A stretch of DNA of 64,000 bases from Hygrocybe punicea (lineage: Eukaryota > Basidiomycota > Agaricomycetes > Agaricales > Hygrophoraceae), in assembly GCA_963556145.1 (NCBI GenBank), contig OY744472.1, positions 620,001-684,000 on the forward strand, read 5' to 3'. Positions 54,901-64,000 of the stretch are shown piece by piece. Position 1 is the first letter of the stretch; each line of letters starts with the position of its first letter. The notes below the pieces were generated by a model. The model was not told the origin of the DNA, did not search any database, and saw only the letters and a program-made list of their open reading frames with translations. A program made the translations under genes and the position numbers.

Positions 54901-55339
54901 TCCTGAAGATAAGGATACTGCCATTGCAGCATTGCAGGCCAAGGGACAACGGGTCTGCTTTGTCGGCGATGGTACTAACGATGGGCCAGCCCTTTCTCAT
55001 GCTGACATTGCACTCGCCATTGCAGCTGGCTCGGATGTCGCACTTACCGCTGCTGGAGCCGTCCTTCTGGGCCCGGATCTCCGTCGTGGCGTGCTCTCTC
55101 TGCTCGACATCGCAACGGCGGCACGGATGCATACATTCTGGGCCCTCTCGTGGTGCATTCTCTACAACGTTTTTGCGATCCTTCTCGCATCGGGCGCGCT
55201 CATCAAGGTTCGCATAGAGCCTCGCTGGGCTGGGATTGGTGAAGTGGTCAGTATCCTCCCTGTAGTTATGATTGGATTTGGGCTTGAAGTTCGCTGGGCG
55301 TGGAGAAGATCGCGTCTGGGAATGCGTCGTTATAATTAG
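51924..55339 (+). CDS. P1B-type heavy-metal transporting ATPase
   Basis: Exons 51924-52266, 52326-52370, 52443-54178 and 54275-55339 keep frame and encode about 1062 aa. The last intron is certain. The first two junctions are my best fit, the second using a weak GTCCCC donor. The N-terminus is Cys-rich (SACMCCIK, HLCCQG, DGCCGK), followed by a heavy-metal-associated domain with GMDCADC. Core motifs are SSVTGES (actuator), SCPCAIGLAV (metal site in a membrane helix), DKTGTLTQG (phosphorylated Asp) and GDGTNDGPAL. CPC and HMA motifs define P1B pumps for Cu, Cd, Zn or Pb. The extra Cys clusters favour soft divalent metals such as Cd or Zn, but this is not proven. Expected role is metal export or vacuolar loading. 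Confidence 0.88.
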
Positions 55340-55830
55340 GTTGCGATTTTCTACATCAGTCCCATTCATCCTTCACCATATTGATCAGTGCCCTTCTAGT
55401 AGGTTTACGACCCACTCTAAGTTTTTGGTCTTGCCACACTTGTAACAACTATAGGACTTGCGACAAGACTAACGAGAAAATCCTAATACAGAGGAAGAGA
55501 AACTGTATGTATATAATTGTATAGGATTCGTACGTCCACGTCAAAAACCTTCCAAGTGGCAGCCATTGTACTATCATGATAGTACTATGAAATAATTCTT
55601 GCCTTTCCTGAACTATGCTCCTATTCCTAAGAGCTTTCGGGCCGTTACGACTGGCACAGAAAGCCATTATAATTCCGAGTCTGACACTGAACGAGATCTA
55701 CGCATGGTTGCCATCCCTTCCAGTTACTACGGCTCACTATCTTGAACTGTAATGAAACCGAGGACCCTTTGTGCACTTACGTATGTCATCTGCTTTTGGC
55801 TGGCGGGTTGTTTGCACCCCAACACCAACC

Positions 55831-56752
55831 ATGCCTTTGAAAACAACAGCACGCCAGCTCTCGAATGACACTACCCCTTCTTCGCCTGACCACCTCAAAC
55901 TAGGTTCGCCTTCTGGCAAGGATAAGACTCCAAGTCGTGTCCGAGTCCACCACCACAGATATTACATCAAAGACGACATGACGGTCTTCTTGGTCGACGG
56001 CGAGGTAAATCGTTGTATTCTTCATTCGAAACATTTGCATCAATACTCATGGATTAGACCTTATTTCGAGTGCAACGACACCATTTGGACCGCGAATCTG
56101 AAGTGTTCCGCTCGTACCCATCTGGTACGGACGAGGATCCAATCGAGCTCCCAAATGTCCTTCCAGAGGAGTTTGAAGCCCTGATGGAATACTTTTACGA
56201 TAGGTCAGTCTCAAATCTTACCAGTTCACAGGTGCAGGCCTAACATGGATCGGTGCATATAGTGTTCATGGAGACGCCACTAAATCTCCAGAGGCATGGA
56301 TACGTCTCCTGTCCATCTCGACCAAGTTCAAGATGGAGAAAGTCCACAACCGCGCTGCCAAAGAGCTTGCGCAGCTCACTTGGGATCCAGTCGACCAAAT
56401 CGTTCTTGCGGTGAAGCACAACATCTCAGCGTGGCTCAAGCCTGCATACGTCGTGTTGTGTCAACGACAGGAGCCAATTCGAGATGAGGAAGCAGAGAGG
56501 CTTGGACTGAGCACAACGGTGAAGCTCGCTCGTGCTCGGGAGTTTATCCGGGATCCTCTGCTGGACTCAATGCTCCCAGGGCCGTTGGACCCATTCGGAA
56601 ATCCTGTGGTACAGACCGAACCACTCCATCCTGTTCCCGTTGAAAGGATATTGGATAAGGCGCTTGTTGAACGTGTCGTCACTGCGGTCTTTTGGCCTCC
56701 TCCATCCCCTGAGAAGCTCAAGGCGATTGAGAAAGGCACGAGTAACTTATAA
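55831..56752 (+). CDS. BTB-domain protein
   Basis: Exons from ATG 55831 to 56004, then 56058-56203 and 56263-56752, keep frame and encode 269 aa. An in-frame ATG at 55783 would add 16 residues. The BTB-like core begins RYYIKDDMTVFLVDGE and continues after the intron as TLFRVQRHHLDRESEVFR, with EEFEALMEYFYD. This is the layout of the many small BTB proteins of mushrooms. BTB domains mediate dimerisation and often recruit cullin-3 ligases. No second domain is present. The C-terminal half is helical. Confidence 0.75.
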
Positions 56753-57048
56753 AAAACCAAAGATTGGCAAGGGTATGAAGCAGGTCAAGAAGTAACCGTT
56801 CTTTTTTTCGATTTCTACACGTTACCCTTACGAATCTCAGTGTTTATCGTATGAATTTGTTCTTCGTAAAATTACCATCGTGGTATGGATCTTCGCGGGG
56901 TTGGTGGGCCAATGGCATGCGCAGCGCGGACTCGGAGGTTCAAATTTCAAAATCAGCCTATAGCTGAAATAAGAATTTGTCATTCCCTCCTCGTTTTCCC
57001 GATGAGGTGAGACAGCCGATTGCAACTCCGAAACACTCACTGAACACT

Positions 57049-58946
57049 ATGGCTGCATACCAGGAATCTGGACCAGGGTTGGCCTCCGTCGTTGGGTCCC
57101 ACCCAGAGGACCTTGCTGAATGGCGTTCGAAGAGAGTCCGCAGCGACTGTCCGTTAGCACTCTTTCACGCGAAGTTTTGGGGCAAGAGCATGGCGGACGA
57201 GGAGGCAGAGTGGCGAAACTCTCGACCGCCCATCGGGGCGATAGAAAGCGAGCTCGGTGACAAAACTGAGGATGGAGATGAGTGCATGGACGAAGGTAGT
57301 GACGAAACAATGCATGGGGGCCAGAGAACCGACCTGGACGATGATATCATCCCGGGTTGCTACCTTCTTGACATCGGAATCGACGGTCTCGATTTCCCAA
57401 AGATCTGGGTCCGTGCCGAATACAAACGGGTGTACGACTTCGTCGAGGCTCACTACAAGAAACCTCCCGTTCCCCGCGGTCGGGCGCCAGCCGTTGTCGT
57501 GACGGGACAACCAGGCATTGGTGCGTTCTCATTAAGCCCCCTTTTAGCCGCACATTGACGGAACGTCTTACGCGTAAAGGCAAGAGTGTCTGGATATATT
57601 ATGCTTTACGTCGAAGGCTTGCTGAAGAGAAGACGGTTATTTGGTATCGAGAGCATAAGTGCTTTCTGTTCACTCAAGAAGGCGTTTATGAAGCTCCTCC
57701 AGGTTTCAAGCCAACTGACTTCCAGACTTTCGTCTGGACCTTAGTTGATTCAGATGAAGCCAGGGACGGCGTTCCAAACACTCTCGTTCCACATGGCACT
57801 CGTCATTTTGTGATATATGCCACGTTTCCGCGCAAAGAACGATGGTCGCGTCTACACAAAACCGTTCGCAGCATACGTGCTATCATGAACCCATGGACCA
57901 GAGCGGAAATATTCCAAGCGTAAGCTCACTCATTTCCTTGTGGAACCTGGCACTAACGCCTTGGAGGATGTCCAGTGCGCTGTCACTGCCACCTGAAAGC
58001 ATCGAGCGCACTCGTATTAACGAAATATTCGACCGATTTGGTCCGACACCTCGCCTATGCCTCGATTTCTTGGCTGATCGGCAGGGCCTTGACCAATACG
58101 AAGAGGACCTTCAGAAAGCGATATTAAATGTCACGACAAGCCAACTCGAACAGCTGTTCAAAGATGCCACTTCTCTCACTATGGGCGCAGTCTCTCACCG
58201 AATCTGCCTCATCAGCCGAGAGAAGCGGGATGAAGTGCACAGCCGAGCGGTTGTAGCCCTCATTACCCCATCTATTCAGTCGAGACTTGTGAATCAGTTC
58301 CGCAACCTAGAACGAGGTGAAAAGATACGACTTTACAAGTTCTTCGAGAGGGTGCCTGAATTGAAGAGGACAGCCGGCGTTTTCTTTGAGGCAATAGCCC
58401 AGCCTGACTTTCAAGGGGAGATCAACCTCGAACTCATTTCAATGGTGAAGTTAGGCAAAGCTCGAAAGGGAGAATTGCCGCAGTGGTATTCAAGCCACGT
58501 ATTCCTAATTAATCCGGCATTGGAAGCATCTCGTCAGCAGGCTTTGCAGTATGGTCTCAAGATTAACATCAAACCAGCCCGAACCGAGGAATTCACAGAT
58601 GCTGGACCACCACGTATTGAACCGAATGTCTACTACGTACCGGAAGCGAGCAATCAGGAAGCGCTGGACTCATTCATCTTATTCAACAGTCTCCTCTTCG
58701 TCTTTCAATTCACGGTTGGTCCGACGCATGGAATTCAACAAGGACTTGTTAGCTTTTTCGAACGGTATACAACCCTCCCGCCGATATTGCATTGGTGCTT
58801 TGTGTTCGTCATCCCACCTAATCTTGTCTTGACATGCCCGCAGCCTCAGAAGTTACAACTTCGCGAGGTGCCCCTGTTCTCGGCTGTACTTGACGTAAGG
58901 AAATGATTTATTTAGTCTAGTAAATACAATGTTCCAGCTTCAGTAA
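57049..58946 (+). CDS. P-loop NTPase of a mushroom-expanded family
   Basis: Exons 57049-57520, 57580-57919 and 57967-58900, plus a possible last exon 58938-58946, encode about 585 aa. Without the final intron the frame stops at 58906. The Walker A motif GQPGIGKS (residues 153-160) is restored exactly by the first splice. Downstream sequence (KSVWIYYALRRRLAEE, ARFVIYAT-like segment, WTRAEIFQA) fits STAND/AAA-like P-loop proteins that are multicopy in Agaricomycetes. An acidic region (DEDGDECMDEGSDE-like) precedes the P-loop. No effector domain is clear. ATP or GTP binding is expected; function is unknown. Confidence 0.7.
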
Positions 58947-59219
58947 CAAAACAAGCTGTTGCAAAGGTGATTCCTTCACCAGTAAAAAGTGAAAGTGGAG
59001 TGTTAGCAAGTGATATGCAGCAAGTCAAAGAGGAGGATGTTGTGCTGCTTGCATAATAGTATGGCAACAGGGACTACTGGTCAGCCCTGAAAAATATTTT
59101 GTAAGTGTGCCACCTACACCGGGCCTTGGGTGGAAAGAAATTGGGTCACAAATAAATCGTGCGACCGCTAGGAGAATCTAATGGGTGACGTTCAACCTCA
59201 CTCACGATCACAGTGTATA
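58947..59219. other. Short intergenic stretch between convergent genes
   Basis: The P-loop gene and the kinase gene converge here. A reading frame at about 58940-59055 (KQAVAKVIPSPVKSESG...) could be an alternative C-terminus of the P-loop gene if a different splice is used. No other feature is visible. Confidence 0.4.
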
Positions 59220-61675
59220 TTATTGATCACGTCCACTACCCTGTTCACTGGCAAGAAGACATCTAAGTTGTTTTATTTCCCTGTCCTTTGCAGCTTGATC
59301 ATGGCATTCACACGCATGACTGAAATCGATAATGATAATTCCAGAGTTATCCATAAGGAGGTTTTCCCTGCGAAGATCCCCGTGGAGAATACCAGCGCAG
59401 TGTATTGCCTTGAGTGTTGCAAGAGCCATTTCCCTGTTTCAAGCTATGAGTCAACAATTGTAGCTCAATCAGGGGAAAAGTCAGTACCGGTGAGGACGTT
59501 GCACAACCAACTTGGGCGTCGCGGCAAGGGAAATACCAGCATAGGGCATCACAAGAGCGGAAGCCCCACCATCAGCATCCTCAAAAAAGCCAATCGGTGT
59601 TGTGATCCCTGCGTTAATCCCTTCTATCTTTAACCTACCATAGACGGTGTATTCGTTCCAAAGTGCCTCGCGTTGTTCATCAGTGATAGCCAGCTTGACG
59701 GCAACATCCAGCAAACCGTGCCTTCTTGAAGCCTCCACCTGCAGCGTGCCACGAAGAACGACACCTATTCCGCCACGCCCAATTTGCGATGTCAGGACAA
59801 TGGTAAGACATTCCTCTAATTTGTAATAGGAACATGACGGTGGGGGAGCGCAGAGCGATAAAGAAGAGCGAATGAAGATGGCGGGATTTGGAGAGTCATA
59901 AATATCATACCGGAGGTAAAGGGCGGCGATTTTTCGGCAGTTGACCAGATAATAAGTTTCCTTGCATTCCAAATCAATGGTATCAATAATATCATGACTT
60001 GTGGATGGACACACCTGCATTGCCACAGTGGTGGCTTCCTTCCCAGCGCCACCACCTGCGTTCTCCCTCTCCTGATCTCTGTCTTCCGGCGCCTTACCAC
60101 CTCCCTCATCTCCAAGATCATGTCCACGAGCCTGTCCACGGTTGCTTCTGTGCCTGCCTCCATGGTTGCCCCTGCCCCCGCCCCCACAATTGCCCCTGTG
60201 CCCACCTCGAGAACTTCCTTCACCTCGATCACCTCCCCCATCACATCCGTCTTCTTCATTGACGGAGGGGCCTTCACTATCAGCTGGTTGTAGTTTAGAT
60301 GCAGACTGAATAGCGCGATCCATTGCATCTTGCATTGCCGCCATATAAATTCCAACATGTAGTTTGCCGTAGCTAGGGTTGCTGCAGGTAGGTGGCTCAA
60401 TGAGATCAGAGAGGTAGAGTGTCTGAGTTTTTCGATGGCGAATACCAATGTACTCGTAATTGCCAGCTTGAAGCACGATTATCGTCCCATCAATCCGTAC
60501 AGCTTGTGCCCATGCCTGCAAGATCCTGCATTAACATTGGGGATTCCAGCAGGGTTCAAACGTTACTTTACCTTCTGAATTATGTGTTGAGCTGTCAAGG
60601 AATGTCTACCTACATAGACATCATCGTCAATGTCACTGTCAATATTGTCACCTTGGCCTTTGGTGCTGCGGTCAACTTCCTTTCCCTTGTGCGATCGGAG
60701 GATTCTTGTCGGCAGTGGCATGCGATCTGTAGACAGGTTATCGTAATCATCTCTCTTTCGTTTTTGGGTAATTGGAAGATGCAAAGGATCCCTGCTGGGC
60801 AATGATGGTTGTGGCACGACAGAGGTGGAAGCTGGAATGTCGGATGAATATCCTCCGAGGTTCCATGGGGGATCTGTGGCATCATCTCGCACTTGCACCA
60901 GCCTTACTCTTTCAAGCTGTTTGATTTGCTTTGGGATCTTGCGACCAAGTCGGTTGCAGCATTTGGTCCAAGGAAATTTCTGCTTCGGAAGGTTCGGGAT
61001 CTCGAGCATTACTTCGAAACCCCCCGGTGCTAGACTTTTGTACTCCCACGAGGCCAGGGAGTCTAGAAGTAAAAACTTGACCATCGCATTGTATTTCTGG
61101 CGTATTTCTTCATCCATAGCTTCCACCAACTGTGCGCGCACGGCATTGGTTTCATCGTCACTATCATTGAGGTCAATGAATGAGAGGAATCCTTCAGCTA
61201 TGGCATAGCCTGATGAGACATCGGTTGACTTCGTCCACGTGAGTAGAGTGTCCCACTCTTCAGCACGAGGGTGAAGTGCGAGGGTGGATGCCACAGGTAA
61301 ACAGAACGTAGCGGTGGTCAGATTGTAGAAGTCAGCTATGGCTATCTCGCTTGATATTGTCGCCTTGTGATGCCTGACGATCGCCTTGCGGGCCTTGACT
61401 GTCAGTAACCCTTCTTCCGATGGTGGCAACTGGATGTTGTTCTCAGAGAGAGCAGAGATAGCATTGTCGACTACACCGGCAATGTCGCGGACCAGAGTTG
61501 GGAGGCGTTTTATGCGTTTAAGGACCAGTTTAGAATTGAGATGCTTATCAAAAAACCCTGGCGGTTTCGTGCGGGACGATGATGATTTCTCGCCCTCTCG
61601 CTGCGTGAATCGGAGAGTTGGGGGGTTCCAAGAAAACAAATCGAAGAGCTCCTGCGGTATTTCGCTCTGAGACAT
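59220..61675 (-). CDS. Degenerate protein kinase-like protein with RGG-rich region
   Basis: Three exons (61675-60572, 60515-59488, 59433-59220) with GT-AG introns of 56 and 54 nt encode 781 aa. The N-terminal 300 residues form a domain typical of a mushroom-expanded family (WTKCCNRLGRKIPKQ). A Gly/Arg-rich region (RGGHRGNCGGGGRGNHGG) lies near 450-490. The kinase domain is C-terminal: glycine loop GRGGIGVV, AVKLA lysine, catalytic loop HGDLRRENLL and IIDFSHA. HRD is HGD and DFG is DFS, so activity is uncertain although the Asp residues remain. The protein ends soon after DFS and so lacks most of a usual C-lobe. Resemblance to fungal kinase-like (FunK1-type) proteins is inferred. Confidence 0.78.
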
Positions 61676-62022
61676 GTTGCCACTCAGGGTTGAGAATCAT
61701 TGGCCCTGCGCGACCATCCCACAAAGTTGTAGGAATTGCGCAAGTTGCGCAACCTGCAACCTAAAGTCAATGTTATGTGCTGGAGTGACCTCGCTGGTCC
61801 GACGCTGGGTGGTGAGACGCTCGACCCAAGATCCATTTGCAATTGCTACTATCTCGGACAAATCGAGAACTAAATTATCGAAGGTGTTTTTTTGTCCTTG
61901 ATTTTGGGTACGTTTTGCCCGTCGGTGAATGCAGACAACATACATGCATATGGCAAAAATACAAACTTCTTCTGGTAACCTTCGTACAACCTACTCGCAA
62001 CCATGAGCCATCCCCCTCCAAC

Positions 62023-63630
62023 TCAATTGGCCTTCTTGACACCTCTCCACGCAGCCATACCACCACCAGGGAGAACCCCACCAAGTCCAATCCCAAAGCT
62101 TCCAAATGCCCCGCCAGCAGGACCAGCAGGACCAGCGGGACCAGTAGCACCAGCACTTACAGGGATAGGAACCTCAACGCTGGTATTGGCGTTGACAGTC
62201 CCAGACCCACTGAAGGACTTGTTATGGGTGTGTCCACTCGCGCCACCCGTTGTCGACTGGGTGAAATTTGAGCGGTAGGAGGTGTTGGGTATTGCCTGAA
62301 TGCTGATAAATTTGTTGGGAAGAGGGCGGTCTTCAGTGTTGAACTGTGGGGGATATCTATCAGCAACCGTTGGCGGGGGCGGACGGTGACCAAAACGAGA
62401 CATACCTGAAACTCCAGGCCAATCCCATCTGCTTCGGAAACGTCCAGTAATTTCACTAGTTTCCTTCCAATTCCATTCAACCTCTCTATGTCGTCCTTGC
62501 TCCTGGTCCACAATTGAATCCTGTCCACCTTGCTTCTCAAACTGACGACAGCCCCACAGATCTCGTCTCCGTCCTCAAGTTCCTCGCCTACCAAGGCCAT
62601 CGCAAGCCAGCTCCAGCACCGATCCAACAATGTCGGATTATTCTTCATGGTCAAAACCCATTTCCCACCATTGGCATTCGCTTCGTCCTCCCACATGGGT
62701 TTGATGCCTGACTTGAATAAGTGGTAGTTGGAGTTCTTTTCGAGCTTGGAGGGAGGTTTGAGCCAATTGAAGTACCGGCAGAACGACTCTACGGTATCGA
62801 ATTCGCCAATCACAGTCAGACCGGCTTCGTACGCACCGGTATCGGGAGGGAGGGAAGAGTGAGGGCCATTCAGACCGTCGACGCTTGCGCTGGACGGTGG
62901 CACTCCTGGCGTGAACGGAAATTTTGATTTCGTATCGTGATAAATAGTCCTGAATCGCAGAAAGTGTTAACACTTCCAGTGCTGCCGAGTAAGGGAGAGG
63001 GAAAATTAGGCTGATGACTGCGTACCATGGAAACTGTAAAGGATGCTCGGGCGCTTTCATTGCAATACCAGGTGTTTTTGGATCCTCAATCATCTCCGGT
63101 TCTGGTGGTTTGGAGGAACCATCAACGCTGAGAGCTCGAGCCTTGGCTAGCCGAGCCGTGATGACATCGAGGCTAGGAATATTCTTGTAGCCCATTGGTA
63201 CCTTCTTCTCTGGGGTGACCGACGACGACGTCTCCTGGTTAAGCTTTTCAAGTCTCTCTGAAGTGAGCGGGTCGCCCGGTGTTGTATTCTCGTTCGATGG
63301 GGTCGTCGATCGCGATCCTGATTGTCCTGCGACGGAAAGTGAAGACGGCGAGGTTGAACGGGTGCTAGGAGGGTTTACCGCAACGGAGTCTGAGGCCGAA
63401 GCGACGGTCGAAAGTGATGTTGTCGAGCCTGTTCGGAGAGCAGAAGTTGTGAGACGAGGACGCGCTGAGTTGGGGCCGCCACTGGTGTTGGTGTTGGTGT
63501 TGGTGGCGCCAGCGTTGTTCGGAATGCTGTGACTGTTGATACGAGCGGCGAGGGCGTTCAGGGAAGGCATGCGGCTGGAAGGCTTGGAGACATCTGGAGG
63601 GGACATCACAGGAACTGATGTCGAGCTCAT
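62023..63630 (-). CDS. eIF4E-family cap-binding protein
   Basis: Three exons (63630-63026, 62949-62406, 62343-62023) with GT-AG introns of 76 and 62 nt encode 489 aa. The eIF4E core starts HPLQFPWTIYHDTKSK and includes FCRYFNWLKPP, HLFKSGIKPMWEDEAN, NGGKW and GDEICGAVVS. These are hallmark cap-binding residues, with the Trp of MWED. HPLQ and the Tyr in place of the second Trp resemble the 4EHP/eIF4E2 class, often a translational repressor. The core is embedded in a protein about twice the usual length: a roughly 190-aa Ser/Thr/Asn-rich N-terminus and a Gly/Ala/Pro-rich C-tail (GATGPAGPAGPAGG). Likely role is mRNA 5'-cap binding in the cytoplasm. Confidence 0.88.
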
Positions 63631-64000
63631 CGTGGCTTGGGAGCTGGATCACTCCTTTTTGGGAAATTCTCATTTCCTCCATTTATTTGCGAGGGCTATG
63701 CTTCTGCTTCTCATGATCAGCTAAGCTATGGCCTGCCATTAACCCTGGACGTCTGGACCATAATACCACAGTCGTACTCAACGACGAGCAGGCGCTTGGG
63801 AGTGGGCCGCCCTTTCAGAAAGACCATGAGAATATGCCGTATGTCGTGAGTAATTTATATAAATAATAAATACGTTTGACGTTTTTCACAGGCGAACAAT
63901 TTCAACAAACACTGCAATTGCGGGATCAACACCTTTTCTTTTCTTTTCTTCATTCCCGCCCGAGTTTAAATTTTGACCCCTCTTCTCCTCCCGTCGTTCG
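63631..64000. promoter_or_regulatory. Upstream region of the eIF4E-like gene
   Basis: 370 bp to the window edge hold no supported gene. A TA-rich patch (TATATAAATAATAAATA near 63854-63870) may belong to a gene starting beyond the window or to this gene's upstream region. Confidence 0.35.

Overview
The window looks like nuclear DNA of a mushroom-forming basidiomycete (Agaricomycete type). The evidence is short GT-AG introns of about 50-70 nt, gene families typical of that group (divergent Hsp70-like ATPases, BTB proteins, AIG1-like GTPase relics, degenerate kinases, HECT proteins), and dense nested transposable elements. No rRNA or tRNA gene was seen. The left 38 kb is mostly a nest of mobile elements. 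The right 26 kb is ordinary gene space.

Left part, 1-18.2 kb. An old, gene-poor stretch holds GAAC/GGTTC palindromic repeats, a cluster of TGACTCA sites, a GATAAGG tandem repeat and the decayed end of a Ty3/Gypsy-type LTR element (about 3.85-4.75 kb). An old minus-strand LTR element (159-bp LTRs at 4969 and 18037) carries a decayed 830-bp TIR transposon in its left LTR. A very young 9.8-kb Gypsy element (6734-16551, 795-bp LTRs differing at two sites) is inserted in its interior. The Gypsy element has gag-protease, pol, and an intact spliced antisense gene for a coiled-coil protein with a Zn2Cys6-like cluster.

Middle part, 18.2-38.3 kb. A roughly 2.4-kb segment with AIG1-like GTPase and WD40 relics exists in two inverted copies around a FAD monooxygenase gene. 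The left copy is split by two elements whose target sites can be read against the unbroken right copy. The first is a 7.9-kb element (21581-29488) with about 28-bp TIRs and a 9-bp target duplication; it carries a HECT-type ubiquitin-ligase gene broken by three TGA codons, an intact DDE integrase-core gene, and two intact minus-strand genes of unknown function. The second is a 3.86-kb non-autonomous element (29558-33415) with TIRs of about 300 bp and an 8-bp target duplication. A spacerless 250-bp palindrome caps the outer end of the left copy. The four-gene HECT/integrase element is the best candidate here for an undescribed system.

Right part, 38.7-64 kb. In order: a divergent pair of Hsp70-like genes, a 105-aa protein joining a signal-peptide-like N-terminus to a LuxR-type HTH, a long disordered Ser/Pro/Asp-rich protein, a heavy-metal P1B ATPase with a Cys-rich N-terminus, a BTB protein, a P-loop NTPase, a degenerate protein kinase with an RGG-rich region, and an eIF4E-family cap-binding protein.
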